DNA of 64,000 nt from Dactylis glomerata. Its lineage: Eukaryota; Streptophyta; Magnoliopsida; Poales; Poaceae. The position numbers and the translations under genes are program-made. Below, piece after piece: positions 44,832 to 56,727 of this stretch (the stretch's first letter is position 1; each line of letters begins with the position of its first letter). The DNA lies in assembly GCA_007115705.1 (NCBI GenBank), contig QXEO01000734.1:2894216-2958215 (forward strand). Reading direction: 5' to 3'. The notes below the pieces were generated by a model. It was not told where the DNA came from. It made no database searches and saw only the letters and a program-made list of their open reading frames with translations.

Positions 44832-44915
44832 CTCCCTCTGTCCACAATAGAGAAGTACACTCTTTTATGGATAAAATTTGTAGCTAGATGTACACTTATT
44901 TATAAATGGAAGGAG
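44832..44915. mobile_element. Stowaway MITE (84 bp)
   Basis: Ends CTCCCTCTGTCCACAATAGA and, inverted, CTCCTTCCATTTATAAATAA with TA on both sides (44830-44831 and 44916-44917). Arms are only moderately complementary. Confidence 0.7.
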
Positions 44916-45645
44916 TACTCTCTCTGCAAGTTAACCATACAGTCATAGGATACCTATGTAACGTACATTATATTGTCATCAAAACATGCTCCAATATGAT
45001 TCGGGCAGCTGCGTGAATTAAGGTTTGGTGGACATGGTAAGAACAAACTTGTGACAAATTCTATTGTTGCCTCTTTTTCCGACGTACATGTAACTTGATT
45101 CTTTACATGCAAACCGGAATGTTTATGAAAGGGAAAGATGTAAAGACACGTACAATGGAGTGACGTCAACTTTTCCTTAGAGCTGTCATGTAGGATTTTT
45201 GTTCACTTGACCGAGAGAGAAATAAGAAAGAGAAGGGTTATCTTCTCTTAGTTAAGGGATATCTCTTAGAAAATATAAAAAGACCATTTTAGCATTGTAC
45301 ATAGGTCTCCTCATAGCGAGCTAATTACTTACAAAAAATAAATGATTCTCACTAATTGCTAGGGATGACAAATAAGAGATGATGCATTATACATCTTATA
45401 TCTATTGATTTATCTAGATGACATGGAGGGCTAAGAGAAGACATCTCTACCATTATACATACCCTAAGTGAGCATGTACTCCCTCACAAAGAGGTATTCT
45501 GCAATACAATTTAGACTCTTACTTAAGAGCATACTCATCATAATTTCAACCATTTTTCACACTGCATCTCCCTTAAGAAAGGAGGCCAACAACACACCGC
45601 TGGCTTCATTCTCTAGCCGACCACCACCATTGTAACACTTGAGCA

Positions 45646-45814
45646 CAGGGGCGAAGCCAGAATAAATCGACACTGGGGTCAAAACAACTTGTAACACTAG
45701 CTTATAATAATTTTTAATGGTGTCATTTTGGCTTATGCACTATAGCTATAAGGGTTTGTATCGTCGGCGTCGGTGTCAAATGACACCGGTAAGTACACTG
45801 TAGCTCCGCCCCTG
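45646..45814. mobile_element. hAT MITE (169 bp)
   Basis: Ends CAGGGGCGAAGCCAGA and, inverted, CAGGGGCGGAGCTACA, with a perfect 8-bp target duplication CTTGAGCA (45638-45645 and 45815-45822). Confidence 0.93.
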
Positions 45815-45822
45815 CTTGAGCA

Positions 45823-47257
45823 CCTGTTCACTATCAATTATATGGCGACACCATGACGTAGGGCTGTTACTGGGGACATTTCCGAGGGCCTGAATTTATA
45901 TTCTTGTGAGTTCTAGGTTGTATGCCCATCAGATCGTGAACACAAGTCCAACCTACAAAAATTCACCATCAGGAATTCAGACCTCGACATTTTTGTATAA
46001 GAGCCGTCTGACATACAAGACTAGTTGAGCACCGCCTCCACATTGAAGGTAAGGCAAAGCTGGTTAATCAATCGCTATGGCTACTCAACAAAGAAAGATG
46101 ACATACAGTTGGTGAGTAGATAGCCCACCTCCTAGATGTCGGGTTCATCATGGAAGTGGTGCACACCGGGTGGCTGGAAAACTCAGTCATGAAACATAGG
46201 AACTTGGCGCATGTGTATAGATTACATGGCCAAAACAAGGCCTGCCCCAAGGACCATTCACGACCAAGTGATCGACTACATGGCTAGCAGTGTGCTATTG
46301 TGCTTCATCGACTCCTACCACTACAATAAAAAAGTCCCTTTGTACCCAGGGATTTTTTGGACGGCACAAGCCAAAAGAACCAACAAAAGTTTTTTCCAAC
46401 ATATACACTTCGGCGACGAGTAGCAAGGGCAGAACATGTATGTTCCAAGGAACATTATATTGCAGCGCAATGGTGTCCGCACTAGCTGTCCAGCACTATC
46501 GGTGTTCATATATGCCTAAGCAGAAAAATTGGGGCAGGAGTTATATAATCCGCCCTGTCAACTAAGAAATCTTGACTAGTCATGCTTGTCACACTGATAG
46601 GTAGGGTTCACTCGAAGCCGAGGAGTTGCCCTCCAATATTAAAATCCCCTCTCCTTCCAACCTCTCTCCTCTCTTCCCCCGAAAGCTTCAACGGGCTGGC
46701 GACGGTGTGCGGCGGCTAGAATCAGATGAGGATCTTTCCTTCTAGGCTATGATGCCAGTATGGACACACAATTGGGGTATTTTGGTCTAAACCGCGCATC
46801 GGGGTTTTCACAGTGCGGTTATTTTTGAGAAATTTGACGAGTTCTCGACCTTGCTCAGACATCTCTATTTGATGTTTAATTTAAAGTTCAATGTTAAAGG
46901 AGTACCAAATCATATTGGAGACTCCCCATGGTTCAAGGAACACGATGAGCACATCTACCAGTACAATGGCAATCTCGTCGCATGGTGGTACGTGGCATAT
47001 GACAAGACCTTCACCGATGACAAAGGCTGCATGTTCCTAGCATGCGGCAGAGACAATGGTGGTAAATGCTCATTCCTTTAGGGTGTGTTCGTTTTTTGGA
47101 TGGGGTGGAATGGAATGGAACCATTCCATTCCACTGTCACAGAACCGTTCCATCCCTGTGTTCGGTTTGGACAAAAAATTATCACGGAACCGTTCCATCC
47201 CTGTGTTTGGTTTTGGAATGGGATGAGAATGGAATAGAATGGAGTGAGAATGGAATT
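45823..47257 (+). other. Mixed transposon debris with one unidentified short frame
   Basis: 46851-47081 is open for 76 codons and has a protein-like look (GDSPWFKEHDEHIYQ, AWWYVAYDKTFTDDKGCMFL) but matches no family I can name. It may be an exon of a decayed transposon gene. 47082-47250 resembles a PIF/Harbinger or hAT end (GGGTGTGTTCGTTTTTTGGA) and contains a doubled block around CCGTTCCATCCCTGTGTT (about 47145 and 47190). Confidence 0.4.
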
Positions 47258-47259
47258 AT

Positions 47260-47357
47260 TCTAAACTCGATTAATTATTTCCTAAACTAGATTAATTAGT
47301 ACTAAACTTAATTAATTATTGCTAAACTTGATTAATTATTTCTAATCTTGATTAATT
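47260..47357 (+). repeat. AT-rich tandem repeat, about 18-20 bp units
   Basis: About five imperfect units of CTAAACTTGATTAATTATT-type sequence run directly up to the gag gene. Confidence 0.85.
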
Positions 47358-49783
47358 TGCATGCTAATAGTGTTGTTAGTATGAATGCTTTGAACACCGT
47401 TATTGCTAATGATATAGAAAAGTCTAAGCTTGGGGAAGCTGGTTTTGTTAAGTATGATATTTTTAGTTCCCCAGCTTTAGTGGAGAAATTTTGCTCTGAT
47501 GATATTTTATCTCCCATATGTGATGTTTTTAATGATGCTTGTGCTCCTCATCCTTTTAAAATACCTATGAAAATAGTCAAACGTGCTATGAATAACTGCT
47601 ATTTAGGAGATGGAACTGTCCATCCTGGTGATCATTTGCTCTTTATACATGAATTATGCGAGTTGTTCAAGTGTGCAGGTATTTCAATAAACCGAGTTAA
47701 GAAGAAGCTATTCTCTTTATCACTGAAGGGCAGAGCTGCGGAATGGTATAAAACACTGAAGGATGGCCGACCTATTGATTGGGAGGAAATTGTACCTCTC
47801 TTTTATTCTAAATTCTATCCTTCTAGTGAGGTTTATAAAGATAGGAATTACATTTATAATTTTCATCCGCATGAGGGAGAAAGCATTGCCCAAGCGTGGG
47901 GAAGATTGAAGTCACTAATGCTCAAATGTCCGATTCATGATCTTCCCCGTAATATTGTTATTAATAATTTTTATGCAAGGCTTTCAGGATATTACAAGGA
48001 CTATCTAGATGCATGCTTTGATGGCTCTTTCACAAGCAAGGATGTTGACATCAAGTGGAATATGCTTGAAACAATTCAAAAAAATATTGAAGATTGGGAT
48101 AGCGATAAAGGTAAAGGATCAGGTATAAATTACGAGTATGATTGCATTAAGTCTTTTGCTGAAACTGCTGATTTTTAAGAGCTTAGTGCTAAATATGGTC
48201 TTGATCCCCTAATTATGGTTAATTGCTTTAGAGCCTTTGCTTCCCATATTAATGTTTCTAAGGGAAATGGGGATGTGTATCATGAACCTTTTAAAGACAC
48301 TTGCATAGAAAGTGATATTGTTGTTGATGATTGTAATAAACATGCTCAAACTTCTGAAAGTCCTATTTCTTATAAGCATGTTAATTTTTGTGGAGTACAT
48401 AGACCTTGTGAACAGAGTCACAACAAGGAAGATTATTGTATCCACCACGGGAATGAAGAAACCCGAATGTGGCATAAGGCTCTAGATGAGCTTGGTGAAA
48501 AGGTTTGTGAGCTTTATCCTTTTCTTTGTGAACTTTGCGATGACACGGGTCATTTTAATTTTCAATGCTCAAGCCCTAATAGTCACCTTTCTAATCAAAT
48601 GAGTACCGCAAGTTTGTATCGTGATGACAAGATAACTCTCAATCAGCATGATGAGCTTACTTTGTTTTTGGGGTGTGAAGAGATATCTAGAAAGACTTCT
48701 TTGGTAGATATGAGTGTTTTTGATATTAATAGCACCCTTCGTGGTTGTCATCTCTATTGTGTTAAAGATTGCCTCGCAAATACTTACATACAAAATCTTA
48801 TAAAACATGATGTTTTGCCAAGCTATGACAGGACTAATAGATGTTTCTATCTTATTAATAGAGAGGAGGAATCCTCCAAAGTTTCTTCTGTTGTTCCTGT
48901 CAGCAAACCAGATTATGTGGAGAAAATGCCTTTCAAGTCTCTCCCTCCTCAAGGAGAGAGTAAGAAGAGTAAGAAGAAGAAGAGGAGTAAAAGGAAAGAG
49001 GAAACGGTATCTTCCCCTAAGCATTTTGCTCCTATTATAGATTATGATAATTCTGATCTTGATGATGTTCCCATGCCTATTACCTATGTTTGTGATCATG
49101 ATTGGGAAAAGCACTCCACTTTTGATATTGAAAATCTTTTTGGTACCAATTCTAAGGTTAATAATTGTTGTACCATTAGTACTATCCATGTTCCTTCTTA
49201 TGATGATATGTTTGATGAATATGCTTTGCAAAATAGCTGTTCTCTCGCTTATGATGATACTAAACCTCCAGTTTATGATGGTTATGATGATGAGTATAAT
49301 ATTTTCAGTTCACCTACTTTTGAGGAGAAAATTAGTTATGATTACAATATTCCTCCTATTTTTGATGATTATGGTGATGAGAATAATTATTCTGTTGAAT
49401 CTGTTCCTACTACGATTGTTCATGTGGGGAGTATTAATTCTTTTATGCATGTGGCTCATGATAGGGATGCTTTATGTGATAGTTATATTGTTAATTTTAT
49501 TCATGATGCTACTGAAAGTTACTATGAGCGAGGGAAACATGGTTTGATGGATCTCAACAATATTAAGTTTCCCCTCTCTATGTTGCAAATCTTGAAGTTG
49601 CACTGGTTTTATCTATCCATGTTTGCTACTATGTGCCTCGTTGATTTATTTTCTTACAAGATTCCTATGCATAGGAAGTGGTTTAGATTTAAATGTGTTT
49701 CATATTTGCTTTTTAATGCTCTCTCTTGCTTCAAGTTCCTTTATGGCACCTTTGCCTTAAGTTCTTTTCGGGTGCCTATGTGA
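47348..49783 (+). pseudogene. Gypsy gag-type protein without pol, one in-frame stop
   Basis: The first 276 codons include a retrotransposon gag capsid domain (about residues 85-210, with RVKKKLFSLSLKGRAAEWY, then WEEIVPLFYSKFYPS and ARLSGYY). A single TAA at 48176-48178 interrupts it, and the frame reopens unchanged (next Met at 48215). The second part (522 codons) has a zinc knuckle of CX2CX4HX4C form (CELCDDTGHFNFQC), a lysine-rich patch (KKSKKKKRSKRKEE), then a long Asp/Tyr-rich acidic region and a hydrophobic C-terminus near 49590-49780. It would package RNA for a partner element. Without the stop it would be about 811 residues. No enzyme domain is present. Confidence 0.85.
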
Positions 49784-52354
49784 GCATTTTCTGAAATTAC
49801 TGCGCCTAGCTCAAAGGCGTTAAAGAAATGCACTCTTGGGAGATAACCCATTGTTTTACTTTCAGTTCTTTTTCTTTTATTTGAGTCTTGGAAGTTATTA
49901 CTACTGTAATAACCGCTCCTTATCATTTTTAATTCGTTTTTGTGCCAAGATAAACCTCTAATTTGAGTGAGGTAAGATTTGGGGAAGTTGCTGTCCTGAA
50001 ACAGATTTCGGTGCTTCACCGTAAAAAATCGTGAAAATTCTCAGAATATATTTTTGACCTGCAATTTCTTGTGCATATGCCCCAGGTTATATCCAAACTT
50101 TAATTAGTTATACACTTTTTGATTTGAGCAACAGAAAACCCTCTAAAAAATCGACCTTTGTCAGCTGTTCTGTTTTGACAGATTTCTGCTACTATTTGTG
50201 TTTGCCTCTCGATCGCTTTGTTTTTAAGTTCTTTTGATCACAGAACTTTTGGGGAAGTTGCTACAATAGTATATGCTTTATATGTGGTGGTTTTGAGTTG
50301 AAATCTGAAGCAAAAGGGGTTGATTCATTATTATGCTTACACTAATGTTGCTAATAGAATTGTGTTTAGTTTTGTATGAAGGAAGTTTTCAAGTGTAGGG
50401 ATTGGAGAATGATGAGATGAGTTGAAGAATGGACAAAAGCTCAAGCTTGGGGATACCCATGCACCCCAAGAAATATCCAAGAGGTACAAGCATCAAAGCT
50501 TGGGGATGCCCCCCGAGGCACCCCCTTCTCCATCGGCAAAAATCAGGTCACCTTTCAAGACACTATATTTTTATTGCTTTATGCACTATGCGTTTTTCTT
50601 GGAGTGTCAGTTGTTTTTACTTTCAGTTTTATTTTGTTTTGGTTGTTGCAATAAATGTTTGTATCACATCATGTTGTTTTGGAGAAAGACTTACTCCGTT
50701 TTCCATTGCCAAGAACACTCTAGTTTTCACTCTTATCGTTCAACGAGTGTTCTCTTTTTCTGCTACTGCATTTAGCTTTCATTTTTCGCCTTGATTTTTG
50801 TTCAGTTCTTATTATATCTTTGCATCAAGGTGTATTTGGACCTCTGGTCTATGTTGGTTTTCATAAAAAGAGTTGTTTCAAAAAGGTTCGAATGGTGTTG
50901 GAAAAGAGAAAAAGTTTCATGCAAAAAAGTGGTACAAAAAGGAGCTTGTTTAGACTGCGGCTTAGACTTTTGCATACCATGCTTGATATCATTTTGATAG
51001 TATGCTTAGTGATTTTTGCTGTAGCATGACTTGTCTCAAATGACTGAGATTTCTTAATGAGCCTTTGAAAAAAATCATGCGTTGTTTTTATTATATGAAA
51101 GCATTTATTTGGTTTTCTCCTTTGATGCTTTATTTGGGTTGACTTCGCGCATGCTTACAACATGTTTGACTCTTACAAAGTCGCCATAAGCCTCTATGAT
51201 CATTTGGTGCCATCTTATGCTTCTCTTAATGATGTTTTGTCGCTATGCATGATTATGGCCATTATTGCTCTCTTAGTTGGTCGCTCCCAGTCTTTTGCTA
51301 GCCCTCATTTTGTACTGAGTATGAGCTCTACTCGTGCATCCAACTCCCAAAAACCAAGTTATTCCAATGTGTCCACTATAAATTCCTATGCATGGTATTT
51401 ATAAGCCATTCCAAGTAAATTTTCATGTGCTACCTTTCAGAAAACCTTCAAAACACTTCTCGTTTTGTGACACTATTTTTAGCTCATGGGGACGTAGTGG
51501 TCGGATTTGCTATCTTCCATATTGTTTTATTCCAAAAAAAAGAGAAAAAAGAAAGAAAAAAGGCACTCCTCCATGGTATGTGAATGTTGGTGGGCACCCG
51601 ATGGAATCGGTTAGCCATGGTTTGTGAAAGGAAAAAAGGTGGGGAGGAGTGCCAAGATTTATAAAAGAGCACCAAAGTGCCAATCCCTCTCTCAAAAACT
51701 TGCTTACTTTTTGTATGAAAGATAGTAAGAAACCCATTGCTAGTCGTTGACAAAGACAACCACCTCTCAAAATCCAGCTTTTATCTCTCTGTTTTACAAA
51801 TGAAAAGCTCTAGCACATGTTTAATCACTGCTTCCTTCTGCGAAGGGCCTTTCTTTTACTTTTATGTTGAGTCTCCACCTTCTACCTTTATGCACCTTCT
51901 AAGAGAGCATAGTTATCATTCTGAATATAATGTGCATTGTCCCAAAGTTATCATTGATTGATTCATGATTATGGTTTCACTTATTCTTAAATTATTTGTA
52001 TCTAGTCGCCCTCTTAAACTTGAAGGTGTCCTATGCATTTATGTTTTGCTATTCCATGAGGGACAAGCTGAAAACAATTTGCTATATTTTCCATATGATT
52101 TGAACACACGTTTGACTTTCATTGTTTCATTATTCATGATCTTTCATTTGTGTTCTTTTTCATGTTATAACATGGTTGCTAAGTTTCTTCTATCAAGATT
52201 ATGTCTTTCATGCCCATGTTTTAAGTTCTTTGATCTCAACACTCAATGCTTTACATAGATGATCAAGATTGTGATGGTGCATGTCACCTCAAAAATTATT
52301 CTTTTGTTATCACTTACCTACTCGAGCACGAGCAGGAGTTAAGCTTGGGGATGC
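49784..52354 (+). other. Non-coding interior of the Gypsy element
   Basis: No coding recognised; open frames are short. The purine-rich word AAGCTTGGGGA occurs at 50443, 50496 and 52341 (also at 47426 in gag). The copy at 52341-52351 touches the 3' LTR and is the likely polypurine tract. Confidence 0.7.
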
Positions 52355-53789
52355 TGATACGTCTCAAACGTATCTATAATTTTTGATGCTCCATGCTTGT
52401 TCTTACACCATTTGCCTAGTGTTTTGTTACACTTCGTGGCATTTTTATGCATTTTCCAGAACTAACCTATTAACAAGATGCCACAGTGCCAGTTCCCTAT
52501 TTTTTGCTGTTTTTGTGTTTCAGAAAAGTTACATAGGAAATATTCTCGGAATTGGACGAAACAAAAGCCGAACCTCCTATTATTTAACGAAGCTTCCAGA
52601 AGACCGAAGAGGAGACAGAGGGGGGCCACGGGCTGGCCACACAGTAGGGCGGCGTGGCCCAGCCCTTGGCCGCGCCCCCTATGTGTGAGACCACCCTGGT
52701 CCACCTCTGACGACGCCCCTTTGCCTATAAGAAGCCTCCCGACGGAAAACCCTAGGAGAATCGGCGTTTTTCCCAGAATAGTTCCGCAGCTCCGCCGCCG
52801 TCGAAGACAAATTTCGGGGGACAGAAGTCTCTGTTCCGGCACCCTGCCGGGACGGGGAAGTGCCCCCAGAGCCATCTCCATCGGTCTCCATCGCCGTCTC
52901 CGCTGTCTCCATTGACCTCACTGCCATCTCCATCGTCGTTGCTGTCTCCTATGATGAGGAGGGAGTAGTTCTCCCCCGGGGCTGAGGGCTCTACCGGTAG
53001 CTATGTGGTTCACCTCTCTCTCCCATGATGTGATCTTTATGTGATCGTGAGCTTTGTATCTAGTTGAATTGGTAGATGCTATTATTCAGATATTATCCTA
53101 CTCCCGTGCTTTATATTTATAAACTCCGGAGATACCTTGTATCATGGTGTGACAGTGACAGTGTGCGCATCATGTGTGTCTTTTTGGTTAATGTCTCTAT
53201 GAATTATTGATGTTTGTTGGAACCATCTAGTGCATTCATGGTGACAGTGTGGGACAATCTAGTTTGGGAAAATACAGACTTTGAGGAGTGCTTCATAGCC
53301 CTACGCATGATTAGTGTTTTTTTATCCATTGGAGAATTGTTTTGAGTTGCATATTGATGATAGTATCTATTGGTTCAATTATGTTATATTTGTTGGGAGT
53401 GTGTCCACTAGTGAAAGTATGATCCCTAGGCCTTGTTTCCAAGCTTTGCACACCGTTTACATTCAGTTTTGTTACATGTTTGCTCGCAGCAATATTTATT
53501 TCAGATTACATTTACTATTTATAATCATCACTACTACTTGTATTTCACAATCTCTTCGCCGAACTAGTGCACCTATACATCTGACAAGTGTATTGGGTGT
53601 GTTGGGGACACAAGAGACTTTCTGTATTGTAATTGCAGAGTTGTTTGAGAGGGATAGTTTTGACCTCTTCCTCCCTGAGTTCGATAAACCTTGGGTGATC
53701 CACTTAAGGGAAACTTGCTGCTGTTCTACAAACCTCTGCACTTGGAGGCCCAACACTGTCTACAAGGATAGAAGCGTGCGTAGACATCA
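52355..53789 (+). mobile_element. 3' LTR (1435 bp)
   Basis: Starts TGATACGTCTC and ends GTAGACATCA, the TG...CA form. A CCTATAAGAAG promoter-like box lies near 52722, followed by a GC-rich leader. With no 5' LTR, age cannot be estimated. Confidence 0.85.
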
Positions 53790-56248
53790 CAACCCTAGGG
53801 CAGCGGCGGAACCTTAGCCCCCTTATTCCTTGTAGATGATGCTGGTGTGGATGAGTTTGTCCTACTCCTTGGCGGCTTCCAAGGGGAGGAATTTTCGTGA
53901 CAATGATGGGTGCTCTAAAAAATAGGTTTGCATCTTAATATATAGTGTTAGAGACTTCATCGGGGCCATCTGATCTAAAACCTTTGATTAAAGAGATTTT
54001 GAGAACCTCTTACACCTTCCCATGGACTTCTCCAAGGCCCCAAAAGTCCCTCAAGTTGTGGCTTGGACGAATCCATCTCATATAGAAGAGTTTGATTCAA
54101 TCACGTCAACAACTTTTGGGTTCCCAAAACTGCTTCTGTACCCTTCAGTAATCGGGATTCACCTCACATACGAGCTCCATTTTTGACCAAAATGAGGGAG
54201 TCTCTTTCTATCTTTGTGCAAGTACTACACAAAAAAGTGTAAAACATGAAACTTTTGCACTTTTACAAGTATTAGTAGGTTAGTCCCAATAAATGTGATA
54301 AAGTTTCTAGTTGTTATGGATTTAACACAATAAACTATAAAGGGAATAGATGCATTTTACATGCATCAGCAATCGTTGCACAAGCTATGGTAAAATGAGA
54401 TCCTTCATAACCATAAATAAAGGGAGATAGTGTACGGCGGCAACATGATAGCACCAATCGCCGAAGTGCAGGCTTAGACGAATGATCACATGGCGGAGAT
54501 GAGGGCGAGGTGCACAGAATTAGCCTGTTAGGTGCAAGAAACTATTGAAAAGATGTAGAACATTTCTAAAGCCTGTCGTAGTTACATGTTACCTGATTAT
54601 CCTAAATCTAGCAAGTAGTAGTTCATACTAATCGAATAGTTTTCGTGTCGAGTTATTACTCTATAGTTTTCTCCTTTGGTGGCTTGTTTATTTTGGACAA
54701 GTTCATTGCCACATATATTGTACATACATGTGTAATTATCATGTCCCTATATATAACGAAAATTTGGGTGTTTAATGTTTATACATACAAACTCAATTAA
54801 GATTAATGTTTAGTTGAATTAATGTTGGGGGAGAATGTGACATTACTCATTGCGGCTTGTTAAATTTTTATTAGGAAATGGTTGTCATAGTAAGTTCTTT
54901 CCCCCACACCAGTTGCTCTCAACCTTAGCCAGTTAAATCCTAAACCCACCACCACCAGCCCACTTATATGAAACCTAGCTCCGCTCCGCCTCACTACTAG
55001 CTCGATTGCGGCGGTGCGGGCCAGACTGGACAGTATGCCACGGCGGCGACCACAACGGCCGGTAGCTATGTATGTTCCCCATTGCTTGAATCTATGAATA
55101 ATATAACATTATATAATTAGGTTTGTGCATTGGGATCTATAAAATATCATAGGAACCTCGGATCTATAATTAAATTGAGTTCACAATAGGTTATGTGGTG
55201 CCACAAAAGTCTTAATTTTGGTTGGCTATACTACGTAATAAAGCTTGCTATAATTTTTTTAAACCTTGATATGAATTTAATAGTTGTGATAGCATTTTAT
55301 GTTATAACATGTTGCCTATTAGCGGCGGTAAATTACCGAATTTCTGGAAGTATAGAGCGTGACCGAGGTAGTATAAAAGCATGAAACATGTGTCTATCAT
55401 TGGCTGTAAGTATTTATGAACTCCTAAATTTCTTAAGTCATGCAGACAATGTTGGCACATGTTTTCTCTTATAAGTGGTTCTTATGTTATATGAGGTCAT
55501 GATATAATCATATTTATTCATTGATCCCCTCACTTCTTTCAACTTAAGTAGTAAGTTTATGTTCCTATGTGGGAATCCTTTTCAAAGTAGGAGTCTAGAC
55601 TTTTTATTTTATATTTAGACGTTGATCCTTTTATGTAATTAATCAAATCAATTAAATGCTTCTACACAAGTGACTCACCGACTTCATCATTATGCGCTAT
55701 CTACTCTAAGGGATGCCATTTGTTGAACAATAAGACTACTTCTGATCTTGGTACGAACAGAAGTAATTAAGTAAGTATGAGCCTCTACCTAGTATGTGCA
55801 CCAAACATATATGTTCCTTTCATTGGAGAAAAGTGATTTCCACTTCATTTTATTCCTTGTTCATTAGAACTTCACCACCAACTGAACTGAAGGCCAAGCA
55901 GTTAGCACTTTGTTGTATCACTTCTTACCCTGGACGAAATGAGTTTTTGGTGGTCGAGGGATTGTGTGTTACAGAGAGTTAAACCGTGTGATATCACACT
56001 TTTAACTTATTGCCGTGAAAGATTATGTGATGGATCTGGTTATCAAAACTTAATAGGACCGCTTCTACTTTTTGTGGTGCTACAATAATTGTATGAGTCT
56101 CATTCTATGTTATGTGATATATTTGAGTCAGAGCTGAGAAATTTTTGTACAATTATTTGTGATTGCTACTTCTGTTGGGGTTCGATGTTAATAACAAAAA
56201 AATTATTATCTACGCAACCCCGAATTGTCCAAGACCTATTTATTAGTA
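53790..56248. other. Stretch without a recognisable gene
   Basis: Mostly AT-rich DNA. A GC-rich patch at 54960-55065 looks like a plant 5' leader with a short first exon (ATG at 55035, GT donor at about 55061) but has no visible continuation. A single domain-less frame lies at 56089-56481. Confidence 0.4.
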
Positions 56249-56727
56249 AGAGCATCTCCAACAGTGGCGCTAAAATAATGCGTGCTAAAAGGTTTTTAGA
56301 GCGGTATTTTAGCCTTTCACGCGCGCTAAAAGCCGGCGCTCCACCGGATGCTCTATTTTGTGACGCGGCAAAAACATCGCTCCACCAGGCGCTTCATTTT
56401 ACAGCGCACAAACAAAAATCTCACATGCATCCATCACATGAAAATCAAACACACACAGATAAATCAACAATAAATAGTTGAATTATTACAACACAACAAT
56501 TTGATACTCATCCTAAAATGGCGACAGAGGTAGCTATCAGGGAAAATTGGTTCATCCGCAAAATAGCTACGAATCAACTTGTTGTGCCCCTCAATGCGCT
56601 CCGTCCACAACTTTCGGCGACCGAACATGGAACCACCATGCTTCGGCCGCTTTGCGCGCATAGCCAAAATCATCAACATATTTTCTTCCTCTTATAAATC
56701 CATCTCCTCATCGGACGAATCATACGA
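56249..56727 (-). pseudogene. PIF/Harbinger element remnant, protein N-terminal part cut at the duplication junction
   Basis: The end GAGCATCTCCAACAG at about 56249, preceded by TAA, is a PIF/Harbinger terminus. On the minus strand from 56727 the frame reads an acidic SSDEEMDL stretch, a stop, then MLMILAMRAKRPKHGGSMFG and KLWTERIEGHNKLIRSYF, typical of the N-terminal part of plant Harbinger transposases. It ends by 56464, so the catalytic domain is deleted. The upstream start is missing because the match to copy 1 of the duplication begins at 56728, which places the breakpoint inside this gene. Confidence 0.75.

Larger units (their letters stand above)
43373..45645. other. Upstream region of the UGT78-like gene, no further gene
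   Basis: Apart from two Stowaway sequences (44412-44480 and 44832-44915) this is AT-rich DNA without coding. Short open frames (up to 93 codons) match nothing known to me. Confidence 0.5.
47258..53789 (+). mobile_element. Non-autonomous Gypsy LTR retrotransposon, 5' LTR missing
   Basis: Contains a gag-type gene (47348-49783), a long non-coding zone (49784-52354), and a complete 3' LTR (52355-53789). There is no protease, RT or integrase. The left side starts abruptly in an AT-rich tandem repeat instead of an LTR and primer site, so the 5' end has been lost. The LTR start TGATACGTCTCAAACGTATC matches the widespread Triticeae Gypsy LTR type (Sabrina/WHAM-like from memory). It lies within the putative 23.8 kb duplicated unit. 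Confidence 0.88.

Noticed and set aside
48569..49547. Long frames overlapping the Gypsy gag gene in other registers (220 and 167 codons)
   Set aside because: Shadows of the AT-rich gag extension, with Ile/Leu/Met-biased nonsense composition.
55035..55061. Possible first exon of a host gene
   Set aside because: Only nine codons before the putative donor and no downstream exon recognised; recorded only in the stretch description.
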